DNA of 64,000 nt from Oceanomicrobium pacificus (GTDB lineage: Bacteria > Pseudomonadota > Alphaproteobacteria > Rhodobacterales > Rhodobacteraceae): contig NZ_WUWG01000001.1 of NCBI RefSeq assembly GCF_009833495.1, forward strand, positions 248,001 to 312,000. Reading direction: 5' to 3'. The position numbers were made by a program, and so were the translations under genes. Within the stretch, counting starts at the first letter, position 1. Each line of letters begins with the position of its first letter. This document shows positions 1 through 7,608 of the stretch, in pieces. Below the pieces are notes generated by a model. The model was not told where the DNA came from, made no database searches, and saw only the letters and a list, made by a program, of their open reading frames with translations.

Positions 1-171
1 GACCGGGAAACGGGTGAGGTCTTCTACGGCGAAGTGCCGCCCTATTCGGTCGTTGTCGCCGGGTCGATGCCGTCGAAAAACGGCGTGAACCTCTATTGCG
101 CGGTGATCGTGAAACGTGTCGATGCCAAGACGCGCTCGAAGACCGGCATCAATGATTTGCTGCGCGACTGA
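1..171 (+). CDS. dapD: DapD, tetrahydrodipicolinate N-succinyltransferase (C-terminal part)
   Basis: Only the last 56 codons are in the window; the reading frame is open at base 1 and ends with TGA at 169-171. The peptide carries the typical end of the DapD left-handed beta-helix acyltransferase, with [19 protein letters not shown] followed by [18 protein letters not shown] and a final NDLLRD. The enzyme transfers succinyl from succinyl-CoA to tetrahydrodipicolinate in the lysine/meso-diaminopimelate pathway in the cytoplasm. dapE, which acts two steps later, lies about 4 kb downstream on the same strand. A rho-independent terminator follows about 55 bases after the stop, so DapD transcription probably ends there. 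Confidence 0.93.
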   Translation, partial: DRETGEVFYGEVPPYSVVVAGSMPSKNGVNLYCAVIVKRVDAKTRSKTGINDLLRD

Positions 172-224
172 AACATCCCTGACAGCCAAGTGACCGCGCT
201 TCAGGCGCTGTTGAATTGAGATCG

Positions 225-255
225 CGCTCCGATCCATGCAGGATCGGGGCGTTTT
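225..255 (+). terminator. Rho-independent terminator after dapD
   Basis: An 11-pair stem (225-235 with 241-251, one T-G wobble) closes a five-base loop and is followed directly by TTTT at 252-255. The loop contains an ATG (236) in frame with the next gene. Translation from there would start inside the terminator hairpin, so that ATG is unlikely to be the real start. Confidence 0.85.
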
Positions 256-271
256 CCATCTCTGGCATGCC

Positions 272-982
272 ATGGACCTGATCTTTGCCTATCTTGCGGG
301 CCTTCTGACGCTCATCAACCCATGCATCCTGCCGGTGCTGCCGCTGGTGCTTGGCAGCGCGGCGAGCGGCGACCGGCGCGGACCGGTTGCGCTGGCAGCG
401 GGCCTGTCCCTGTCGTTCGTGATCCTCGGCGTGCTCGTCACCGCGTTTGGCTATGCGATCGGGTTGACGCCGGATGTGCTCGCCACGGTCGGTGCGGTGG
501 CCATGATCGGCTTCGGGCTGATGCTGCTGACGCCGGCGCTGTCGGCCCGTTTCGAGTTGGCAACGGCGGGGCTTGCGGGGCGAGCGGACGCACATATGGG
601 GGCACCCGGCGCCGATCCGCGCAGCCAGTTCTTCGGCGGGCTGTTGCTCGGCACCGTCTGGTCCCCCTGCATCGGGCCAACGCTGGGCGGTGCCATCGCG
701 CTGGCCTCTCAGGGGCAGAATCTGGGCTGGGCCACCGCGATCATGCTGGCCTTCAGCGCCGGTGTCTCGACCCTGATCCTGATCTTCGGACTGGGCGCGC
801 AGGACCTGCTCGCGCGCCATCGCGGCTGGTTGCAGGCGGTGGCCCAGCGCTCGAAACCGATCCTCGGGCTTCTGTTTCTCGGCCTCGGCATCGCCACCCT
901 GACCGGCATCACCCACATGGCCGAGGGCTGGCTGGTGGAAACCATGCCGGTCTGGCTGCAGGATTTCTCCGTCCGCTATTGA
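272..982 (+). CDS. ccdA: CcdA/DsbD-type thiol:disulfide transmembrane protein
   Basis: The 236-residue, strongly hydrophobic protein has about six membrane segments. It carries the two conserved CcdA cysteines in proline-rich contexts, C18 (NPCILP) and C133 (WSPCIGP). Members pass reducing equivalents from cytoplasmic thioredoxin across the inner membrane to periplasmic partners, for example in cytochrome c maturation. An in-frame ATG at 236 lies in the loop of the upstream terminator, so the ATG at 272 is chosen. The next gene, 28 bases on, encodes a secreted thioredoxin-fold protein that is the likely electron acceptor. Together they look like a split DsbD. The exact client is unknown. Confidence 0.85.
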   Translation: MDLIFAYLAGLLTLINPCILPVLPLVLGSAASGDRRGPVALAAGLSLSFVILGVLVTAFGYAIGLTPDVLATVGAVAMIGFGLMLLTPALSARFELATAGLAGRADAHMGAPGADPRSQFFGGLLLGTVWSPCIGPTLGGAIALASQGQNLGWATAIMLAFSAGVSTLILIFGLGAQDLLARHRGWLQAVAQRSKPILGLLFLGLGIATLTGITHMAEGWLVETMPVWLQDFSVRY

Positions 983-1009
983 GCGGGGCGATATTGAAAG
1001 GACTGACCT

Positions 1010-1438
1010 ATGAACCGACGCGAACTGCTGAAAACCGGATGCGCCACGGCAGGCGGGGCACTGTTTGGACTTGGTGGCTGGGCCACGGCCGCGCGGGCCG
1101 GAGAGGCCTACCAGCCGGGCCTGATCGACGCCTATCTGAAGGCGGGGCACACCGTATTCGTCGACTATTCGGCAACATGGTGTTCGACCTGCAAGGCGCA
1201 GGAACGGGTGATCAACGCCCTGCGTTCCGAGAATCCGGCCTATGACAAGGCGATGAAATTCGTCGTTGTGGACTGGGACCGCTGGTCCAAGGACAAGGTG
1301 ACACGCAGCCGCCGCATCCCGCGCCGCTCGACGCTGATTGTGCTGAAAGGCAATGACGAGTTGGGCCGCATCGTCGCCGGCACGTCCAAGGCCGAGATCA
1401 AGGCCCTGTTGGACCGGGGACTGGCTGCCGCGTCTTGA
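1010..1438 (+). CDS. Exported thioredoxin-family protein (CXXC)
   Basis: This 142-residue protein starts with a Tat-like leader: an NRRELLK twin-arginine stretch, a hydrophobic core and an ARA cleavage site near residue 30. The thioredoxin-like domain that follows has the redox motif WCSTC (C58, C61). The domain is short, about 110 residues. A good ribosome site (AAAGGA) precedes the ATG. It lies immediately after ccdA, which suggests that CcdA keeps its CXXC reduced in the periplasm. The twin-arginine leader is unusual for this family and implies export after folding, but the residues after RR only partly match the full Tat consensus. Confidence 0.8.
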   Translation: MNRRELLKTGCATAGGALFGLGGWATAARAGEAYQPGLIDAYLKAGHTVFVDYSATWCSTCKAQERVINALRSENPAYDKAMKFVVVDWDRWSKDKVTRSRRIPRRSTLIVLKGNDELGRIVAGTSKAEIKALLDRGLAAAS

Positions 1439-1476
1439 CCCTTTCGCCGCGCGCGGCCCCGGTCTATACCCGGCCC

Positions 1477-1815
1477 ATGAGCGATAAACCGAAGAAACAG
1501 AAGCGCCCGCAGCAGGTCTATACGCTGCTCGTGCAGATCGGCCGCAAGGATGGCGACGGGCTGCCCGAGGGCGCGACCGGCGGCGCGCTGATGGTCTATG
1601 CCAGCGGCGTCGACGAGGCAGAGGCCGTGCGCGAGACCGTGGCGGTCCTCAAACAGGCCGACTTGGCCCCCCTTGACGTAACCGGCTATGGCACGCTCGA
1701 CGAACGGCTCGAAGAAGGCCACGACATTTCGCAGGAGGAGCGCGACCTGATGGACCGCGCGCGCGCCGAGAATGCCGTGATCGTAGCCCAGATGACCCCG
1801 TTCTTCGATGAGTGA
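1477..1815 (+). CDS. Small conserved protein of unknown function
   Basis: A 112-residue, charged, soluble protein with a Lys-rich N-terminus (MSDKPKKQKRPQQVY) and no signal peptide or membrane segment. The frame is open upstream to 1435, but the ATG at 1477 gives a natural lysine-rich start, whereas the upstream extension overlaps the thioredoxin stop codon and reads as spacer. The stop overlaps the start of the phosphatase gene by 8 bases (ATGAGTGA), so the two are translationally coupled. I do not recognise a named domain. The beta-strand-rich first half and acidic helical end suggest a small alpha/beta fold, which is inference only. Confidence 0.65.
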   Translation: MSDKPKKQKRPQQVYTLLVQIGRKDGDGLPEGATGGALMVYASGVDEAEAVRETVAVLKQADLAPLDVTGYGTLDERLEEGHDISQEERDLMDRARAENAVIVAQMTPFFDE

Positions 1816-2482
1816 CAGCAACCAGCCCACCGTGTTCCTCGACCTTGACGGGACGTTGATCGACCCGCGGGAGGGGATCACCCGCTCGATCCGTCACGCG
1901 CTGACGGAAATGGGGATGGAGGACATCCCCAGCGCCGACGAACTCACATGGTGCATCGGTCCGCCGTTGTGGGAGAGCTTTCCGGTCCTGCTCGGCGAAG
2001 GCGCGGACATCGAAGCCGCGATCGGGTTCTACCGCGAACGATTCACCGAGGAAGGCGTCTACGAGGCGGATGTCTATGACGGGATCGGCGACATGCTGAT
2101 CGACCTTCAGGACCTGGGCGCGGCGCTCTACGTGGCCACGTCGAAGCCGCACGTCTACGCGCAGACGATCCTCGACCATTTCGGCATCAGTTCCTATGTG
2201 GACGGGCTGTTCGGCTCGGAACTGGACGGGACCAATTCCGACAAGACGCAGCTTCTGGCCCATGCGCTGGCCGAAAGCCGTGCCGATCCTGAACGCAGCC
2301 TGATGCTCGGCGACCGCCGCCATGACATTATCGGCGCGCGCAACAATGACATCGTGTCGATCGGGGCGCTCTGGGGCTATGGCGAGCCGAACGAGCTGCA
2401 CATGGCAGAGGCCGATGCGCTGGCCGGTGCGCCCGAGGAGGTCGGCCCATCGGCGGAGGAATTCCTGTTCCCCGACGCCTGA
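1808..2482 (+). CDS. HAD-superfamily phosphatase, phosphoglycolate phosphatase-like
   Basis: The 224-residue protein has HAD motif I DLDGT (nucleophile D12, D14) near the N-terminus, motif II in VATSKPH around residues 115-120, and motif IV as LGDRRHD near residue 167. Between motifs I and II lies a helical cap typical of the Gph/PGMB subgroup. Such enzymes remove phosphate from small phosphorylated metabolites such as 2-phosphoglycolate. The exact substrate cannot be read from sequence, and motif IV has R-R-H-D rather than the common D-x-x-x-D, so the metal site may be atypical. It overlaps the preceding small gene by 8 bases. Confidence 0.8.
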   Translation: MSDSNQPTVFLDLDGTLIDPREGITRSIRHALTEMGMEDIPSADELTWCIGPPLWESFPVLLGEGADIEAAIGFYRERFTEEGVYEADVYDGIGDMLIDLQDLGAALYVATSKPHVYAQTILDHFGISSYVDGLFGSELDGTNSDKTQLLAHALAESRADPERSLMLGDRRHDIIGARNNDIVSIGALWGYGEPNELHMAEADALAGAPEEVGPSAEEFLFPDA

Positions 2483-2569
2483 ATCGCGCAGCAGATCGGG
2501 ACACGACTGTCGCGACCGACGGCCCGTGAATGACCATTCAAACAGGACACCGCGACCCTCGGCCTGCCG

Positions 2570-4180
2570 TCAATGCCGTGTTGGTGCCGGCCCCGGTCCG
2601 GTCACGCCGGGCGCGACGGTGCCGAGTGCACAGGCCGCCCCGATATCCGCCGCCTTGACGATCGGGCGCGCCGGAACGCGACCGCCCTGCCCGGCCGGAC
2701 GCCCCAGTTCAGGGAAGAGCGCCAGAAGCTCCGCCCGCACGTCGGCATCCATATCCGACAGGATAGTGGCGCCGGGGTGATAGCTCTCGCTCCAGAGCCC
2801 GTGCGCGCAGACGATTTCATGCCGGTCGAAGAGGATGTGATGGTAGCGCAGGCGAGGCACCGGATCCTCCGCCGCGAGGCCGGTCCGCACTAGATCGCGT
2901 GCACTCACCAGAACCTCCCGCACCTCATGGAGCAAGAGCATCTGCGTCGCAGAGACAAAGAGCCGGTGCTGTGGCGAGACACGCAGCGGCGGTCGGTTGC
3001 CCGAAACCGGCAGCACCACCGGCGCGAAACGGTCCGTGCCCGCGACCTCTACCCTGCCGGTCCAGCGTATCGGCTGCGGCCCGTGGTCGAGCGTGTGCAC
3101 CAGATCGCCGACCTGCAACGCCTCCACCGGCACAGCGCCGCGCACGGTCTCGATCAGCGTGCCGTCACTGAAGCAGGGAATGGTTGTGACCGTGGCAAAG
3201 CCGGTGTCGGTATTGCCCGCTTCATCCTCCACCATATAGGAGAAGGTGTTCTCCCCTTCCGTGTCATTGCCGGTGACGGTGATCGTGCCGTCGAGATTGA
3301 GCGTGATCAATTCCCCCGTTGGCAAGGCGACCTGCGTGCCCGCGACGACCGGGACGCCATTGATCGCGGTGATGGTCAGGCTGCTGCCGGAGGAGGAAAA
3401 ATCGTTGTCGAGAAGGTCGACCACGGCCTCCTGCCCCTGCCGCACTTCCAGTTCGTCATCACCGGCCACGACGGCCGTCTGGATGCTGTCGCCCTTGATG
3501 AGCAGATTGGAATCGTAGGATGCATCGCCGGCATCCGCGACCCCGATGCGGATCGTGTTGATCTCGTCTGGATTGACCGGCGCCTTCAAGGTCATGGTGA
3601 CGGTGAACCCGTCCATCTCCGTGTTGAAGATGCCGGAGGTGTTGTCGACGAAGAGGTTCTGGTTCGACGTGTCGTTGATATTGTCGATCGAGATTTCCCC
3701 GTCTCCGACCGTCATCTCCGCCTTGGTGCCGTTGACCCAGATGCCGACCGCGTCGTTGAACCCGCTGTTGGTATATTCGAGATATTCCTCCGAGGAGAAA
3801 ACGATCTGCATCGAGAGCGTATTGCCCTCGGGGATGAACTCGGCCTCGAAAATCGCGGCGTCGAAGGTTTTCATGCCCGCGATCTGGTTGAGGTCCGACA
3901 CCCCGTCCGGCCCGCTCGTGTTCGTGGTCGTCCAGGCGGCCTGGTTGGAGTCTCCGCTTTCCTGCGTGAAGTCGGTGGCCTTGCCGGTCGACAGGATCAC
4001 GCCCGTGTCGGACGGCGCCACACCCGGAGAGGTGGCAAGCCCGTCAGAATAGATGCCTGACGCGACCGGATCGCCGGTATAGCTTGCGCTCTCGATGCTG
4101 ATGCCCGCGCCAAATATCTCCTCCGCCATCTGCTCGGCAGTGACATTGGTGTTCACAGGCAGTTTCGATGCAGCGACCAT
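2570..4180 (-). CDS. Secreted choice-of-anchor L / Hint-domain protein
   Basis: This 536-residue acidic protein reads in three blocks. Residues about 10-230 resemble a choice-of-anchor L domain ([12 protein letters not shown], the SSEEYLEY stretch, [14 protein letters not shown]). Residues about 240-330 are a cadherin/VCBS-like beta-sandwich repeat ([25 protein letters not shown]). From C336 ([13 protein letters not shown]) a Hint_2 domain of the Rhodobacterales secreted type follows, with [14 protein letters not shown] and SPQHRLFV motifs. There is no classical signal peptide, which fits type I secretion as for other such proteins, though no secretion genes are nearby. A surface or extracellular role is inferred. 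Whether the Hint domain self-cleaves is unknown. Confidence 0.8.
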   Translation of the reverse strand: MVAASKLPVNTNVTAEQMAEEIFGAGISIESASYTGDPVASGIYSDGLATSPGVAPSDTGVILSTGKATDFTQESGDSNQAAWTTTNTSGPDGVSDLNQIAGMKTFDAAIFEAEFIPEGNTLSMQIVFSSEEYLEYTNSGFNDAVGIWVNGTKAEMTVGDGEISIDNINDTSNQNLFVDNTSGIFNTEMDGFTVTMTLKAPVNPDEINTIRIGVADAGDASYDSNLLIKGDSIQTAVVAGDDELEVRQGQEAVVDLLDNDFSSSGSSLTITAINGVPVVAGTQVALPTGELITLNLDGTITVTGNDTEGENTFSYMVEDEAGNTDTGFATVTTIPCFSDGTLIETVRGAVPVEALQVGDLVHTLDHGPQPIRWTGRVEVAGTDRFAPVVLPVSGNRPPLRVSPQHRLFVSATQMLLLHEVREVLVSARDLVRTGLAAEDPVPRLRYHHILFDRHEIVCAHGLWSESYHPGATILSDMDADVRAELLALFPELGRPAGQGGRVPARPIVKAADIGAACALGTVAPGVTGPGPAPTRH

Positions 4181-4308
4181 TGGCGTCTCCCCTCCGCTCC
4201 GGTCTGCCGGAAGAAGGTTGCAGAGCCCTTAACCCCTCCGGTTGCCCCCGCCCCTGTTGCAGCGTATCCACGGGACCGAGAAGACCACCGGACCAAGAGG
4301 ACCCGCCG

Positions 4309-5469
4309 ATGACCACCGACCCGATTGCGCTGACAGCAGACCTGATCCGCTGCGAGACCGTGTCACCGGCCGAGGGCGGGGCGCTGCAATTGCTGGAAGC
4401 AAGGCTGGCGGCGGCGGGTTTCACCTGCACGCGGGTCGACCGTAACGGCACGCCGAACCTGTTCGCCCGCTGGGGCACGCGCGGCCCCGGCCCCTGTTTC
4501 GGCTTCAACGGCCATACCGATGTTGTGCCCGTCGGCAACCGGGACGACTGGAGCTTCGACCCGTTCTGCGGAGAATTGCGCGACGGCTGGCTTCTGGGCC
4601 GCGGTGCGACGGACATGAAATCCGGCGTTGCGGCCTTTGTCGCGGCAGCGATCGACTTTGTCACCGAGACCGCACCCGAGGGCGCGATTGCACTCGCCAT
4701 CACCGGCGATGAGGAAGGCGAGGCAACAGACGGCACCATCGCGCTTCTCGACTGGATGGAGCGACAGGGCGAGCGGATGGACCATTGCCTTGTGGGCGAA
4801 CCGACAAGCCCCGAGGAACTGGGCGACATGATGAAGATCGGTCGGCGCGGTTCGATGACCGCCTATGTCACCGCCGAGGGCGTGCAGGGCCATTCCGCCT
4901 ATCCGCACCGCGCCAACAATCCGGTGCCGGCGCTGGCGCGGCTGGTGGCGCTCTGGTCGAACCATGTGCTCGATGACGGCACCGAGCATTTCGACGCCTC
5001 GACACTGGCCGTGACCGGCTTCGAGACCGGCAATGAAGCCAACAACGTGATCCCCGCCAAGGCGCGCGCGATGGCCAATATCCGTTTCAACGATGCGCAT
5101 GACAGCGCTTCGCTCTGCCGCTGGCTGGAGGACACGGCCGCCGCCGAGACGGCGCGGAGCGGGGTGAAATTCCATTTTGACTACCAGATTTCGGGCGAGA
5201 GCTTCCTGACCCCGCCAGGACCGCTGTCCGACCTCGTGGCCGACGCGGTGGAGGCCGAAACCGGCCGCCGTCCCGCGCTCTCCACCTCCGGCGGCACATC
5301 GGACGCGCGGTTCGTGAAGGATCATTGCCCGGTCGTCGAGTTCGGTCTTGTCGGCAAGACGATGCATCAGGTGGACGAACGGGTGGAAGCTGCCCAGATC
5401 ACCGCATTGAAGGCGATCTACGCCCGCATTCTGGCGCAATATTTCTCGGGCGCGATCGGCGCAGACTGA
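4309..5469 (+). CDS. dapE: DapE, succinyl-diaminopimelate desuccinylase
   Basis: An M20-family dinuclear zinc amidohydrolase of 386 residues that releases succinate from N-succinyl-L,L-diaminopimelate in lysine and cell-wall synthesis. Visible signatures are the FNGHTDVVP metal motif (H69, D71), the bridging Asp in GATDMKSG near residue 102, the catalytic glutamates in GDEEGEA near 136, and the C-terminal [11 protein letters not shown] and MHQVDERV motifs. An in-frame extension runs back to 4168, but AAGAGGA at about 4295-4301 sits just before the ATG at 4309, and residues from there align with the family start. It is transcribed divergently from the Hint-protein gene. Confidence 0.95.
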   Translation: MTTDPIALTADLIRCETVSPAEGGALQLLEARLAAAGFTCTRVDRNGTPNLFARWGTRGPGPCFGFNGHTDVVPVGNRDDWSFDPFCGELRDGWLLGRGATDMKSGVAAFVAAAIDFVTETAPEGAIALAITGDEEGEATDGTIALLDWMERQGERMDHCLVGEPTSPEELGDMMKIGRRGSMTAYVTAEGVQGHSAYPHRANNPVPALARLVALWSNHVLDDGTEHFDASTLAVTGFETGNEANNVIPAKARAMANIRFNDAHDSASLCRWLEDTAAAETARSGVKFHFDYQISGESFLTPPGPLSDLVADAVEAETGRRPALSTSGGTSDARFVKDHCPVVEFGLVGKTMHQVDERVEAAQITALKAIYARILAQYFSGAIGAD

Positions 5470-5490
5470 AATAGACGCGCGCCTGAGACT

Positions 5491-6069
5491 TTATTGAGGC
5501 GCGGCGCGGCTCGGGAAATCGCGCAGCGCCGTCAGCACCACTGACTGGACAATCTCGGCCGAGGCGCCACTTTCGCCGGAATAGATGTTGCGCGTCGCCA
5601 CGCCGTGATAGGCGGGCTGGCGCGCGCGGCGGTCGAGAATGTCGATCGCGAACTGGCCCTCGGTATAGTTGGTGGTGATGATGTTGGGCTGGTAGTAGCT
5701 GAGCCCGAAACCGCCATAATAGCCGCCGAAACCGGTGGAGAGCCCGTAGCTCGGCGCGGAACTGACCCGTGTGCGCTCCCGCGCGCCGATCGTGTAGCCG
5801 ACCACGAAATCGGCCTGCGCGGGGTTGCTGACGAACCGGTAACCCTTGCCGCGCAGCACAGCGGCGACGGTCTGCTCCAGTTGCGCCTCCAAGACCGGAT
5901 TGGCGATCCCGTCGCCCTGCCGGCTGACGAGCGGCGGATTGGCCGCCCAGGAAAAGGTCTGGAACCGGCTCACATCCACGGCCGGATTGAGGTCCCCGCC
6001 CCCATTGACGCTGGGCGTGCAGGCAAGCAGGGTCAGGCTCAGAAGGGCGGCGGCGAATCCTCGGATCAT
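5491..6069 (-). CDS. DUF4136 lipoprotein
   Basis: A 192-residue protein with a lipoprotein signal: a hydrophobic leader ending in the lipobox LLAC near residue 17. The mature part matches the DUF4136 pattern of beta-strand segments (FQTFSW, ADFVVGYTIGARE, RQPAYHGVATRNI), with a Gly/Tyr-rich insert (GLSTGFGGYYGGFGLSYY). The family is envelope-located with no agreed function. The frame is open upstream to 6489, but the ATG at 6069 gives the signal peptide. Its stop codon falls in the loop of a 7-pair GC stem shared with the convergent dapE end. Confidence 0.82.
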   Translation of the reverse strand: MIRGFAAALLSLTLLACTPSVNGGGDLNPAVDVSRFQTFSWAANPPLVSRQGDGIANPVLEAQLEQTVAAVLRGKGYRFVSNPAQADFVVGYTIGARERTRVSSAPSYGLSTGFGGYYGGFGLSYYQPNIITTNYTEGQFAIDILDRRARQPAYHGVATRNIYSGESGASAEIVQSVVLTALRDFPSRAAPQ

Positions 6070-6157
6070 CGGGCAACTCCTTGATAACGGGACACCAAGG
6101 CTAGGGGATGCAGCGCGCGGGATCAACGGCACGCGCCACCGACGTGAAGGCAGGCAC

Positions 6158-6751
6158 ATGCGGCAGCGGACACTCATCATCATGGTCAAGGAACCGCGCC
6201 CCGGACGGGTCAAGACGCGGCTCGGCGCAGAGATTGGCGCGGTCGGCGCGGCCTGGTGGTTCCGCCACCAGACCCGGGCCCTGATCCGGCGGCTCGGGCG
6301 CGATCCGCGCTGGCAAACCGTGCTGGCCGTCGCTCCCGACCAGGAGGGGCTGGCGAGCCGGGTCTGGCCGCCCGACATCGCGCGGGTGCCACAGGGTCGG
6401 GGCTCGCTCGGCGACCGGATGGGGCGGCTCCTGAAAGCGGCCCCGCCAGGCCCGGCCATGGTGATCGGCGCGGATATTCCGGGCATCACACCGTCGCTGA
6501 TCGACGGCGGGTTTCGCGCGCTCGGACGCCGCGATGCGGTGATCGGACCGGCGCCCGATGGCGGCTATTGGCTGATCGGGCTGGCGCGGCGGCAGGCCCC
6601 GCCGCCGGGGCTGTTTGCGGGCGTGCGATGGTCAGGTCCGCATGCGATGACGGACACGCTTGCCACGCTCGGCACGGACCGGGTGGCCCAACTGGCGACG
6701 CTGCGCGATGTGGATGAGCTGTCCGACCTGAAAGCGCTGGCTGACCCCTGA
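6158..6751 (+). CDS. DUF2064 / glycosyltransferase-like protein
   Basis: This 197-residue protein begins MRQRTLIIMVKEPRPGRVKTRL, the nucleotide-binding N-terminus of the DUF2064 (TIGR04282, GT-A-fold) family. It also has the metal-binding-like VIGADIPG (near residue 108) and GPAPDGGYWLIGL stretches. Family members resemble molybdopterin-nucleotide and sugar-nucleotide transferases. The substrate is not known. The start is the ATG at 6158, and the frame continues upstream without stops only because of high GC. A strong terminator follows within 10 bases. Proximity to the molybdenum-hydroxylase operon is suggestive, but that operon is on the opposite strand. Confidence 0.75.
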   Translation: MRQRTLIIMVKEPRPGRVKTRLGAEIGAVGAAWWFRHQTRALIRRLGRDPRWQTVLAVAPDQEGLASRVWPPDIARVPQGRGSLGDRMGRLLKAAPPGPAMVIGADIPGITPSLIDGGFRALGRRDAVIGPAPDGGYWLIGLARRQAPPPGLFAGVRWSGPHAMTDTLATLGTDRVAQLATLRDVDELSDLKALADP

Positions 6752-6758
6752 ACGCAGA

Positions 6759-6789
6759 ACGGCCCCCGAAGGGGACCGTCCGATTTTTC
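6759..6789. terminator. Rho-independent terminator between convergent operons
   Basis: The stem ACGG-(C)-CCCC pairs with GGGG-(A)-CCGT around a GAA loop (6759-6779) and is followed by ATTTTT at 6783-6788 on the plus strand. It ends the DUF2064 transcript. It may also stop the cox operon coming from the other side, although the minus-strand exit has no good T-run. Confidence 0.8.
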
Positions 6790-6807
6790 TTACAGTGGCC
6801 TGCCGGA

Positions 6808-7596
6808 TCAGGCGGCCGCCGCCACCGCACGTTTGGCCAGAACGCCGATCAGATGGGCGCGATAGTCCGGCGTGCCGTGAATATCGCCGATGAGCCCGTC
6901 CGCGCTTGCGCTGAGCCCGTCGAGCGCCTCGGGCGCGAAATTTCCCGACAGCGCCGCCTCGGCCTCCGCCCAGCGGAACACGCCGTCCTCGGACGCGCCG
7001 GTCACCGCAACCCGCACACCATCGGCATATTTGGCGACCATCACCCCCACAAGCGCAAAGCGCGAGGCGGGCTGGACGAACTTCTGGTAGTTCGCCTTCT
7101 CCGGCACCGGGAATTTCACTTCCGTGATGATCTCGCCCTCGTCGAGCGCGGTCGTGAACATGCCCTGGAAATAGTCGTCCGCTGCGATTTCCCGGCTGTT
7201 GGTGACAATGGTAGCACCCGATGCGAGCGCCGCGCAGGGATAGCAGGCCGACGGGTCATTGTTGGCCAGCGAGCCGCCGATCGTGCCGCGGTTGCGCACC
7301 GCCGGATCGCCGATATGGGACGCCAGTTCAGCGAGCGCGGGATAGGCGGTCGCCTCGGCCGCCACCCGCGCGTGGCTGGTGGCCCCACCGATGCAGACGC
7401 GCCCGTCATCATCGGTGCAGACGCCCTGGATGTCGGGAATGCCAGTCAGGCTGACCAGCGCCGACGGCATGGCGAGACGCTGTTTCAGCGTCGGGATCAG
7501 GGTCTGACCCCCGCCCAGCGCCTGCGCGTCCTCTGCCGCGAGCGCCGAGACGGCCTCGTCGATGGTTTTCGGTCGCACGAAGTCGAAACTGTACAT
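6808..7596 (-). CDS. coxM: CODH/xanthine-dehydrogenase family medium (FAD) subunit
   Basis: The 262-residue protein has the FAD-binding fold of molybdenum hydroxylase medium subunits. It starts with MYSFDFVRPKTIDEAV, has AGG-like GGGQTLIPTLKQRL near residue 28 and the second flavin motif TIGGSLANNDPS near residue 110 (the known family pattern is TIGG-x-x-x-N-x-D-P-A). It carries electrons from the iron-sulfur subunit to the quinone or other acceptor. It follows coxL by 12 bases and is the last gene of the coxS-coxL-coxM operon on this strand. The A-to-S change at the end of the second motif is conservative. Confidence 0.9.
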   Translation of the reverse strand: MYSFDFVRPKTIDEAVSALAAEDAQALGGGQTLIPTLKQRLAMPSALVSLTGIPDIQGVCTDDDGRVCIGGATSHARVAAEATAYPALAELASHIGDPAVRNRGTIGGSLANNDPSACYPCAALASGATIVTNSREIAADDYFQGMFTTALDEGEIITEVKFPVPEKANYQKFVQPASRFALVGVMVAKYADGVRVAVTGASEDGVFRWAEAEAALSGNFAPEALDGLSASADGLIGDIHGTPDYRAHLIGVLAKRAVAAAA

Positions 7597-7608
7597 TGCG
7601 GGACCTCC

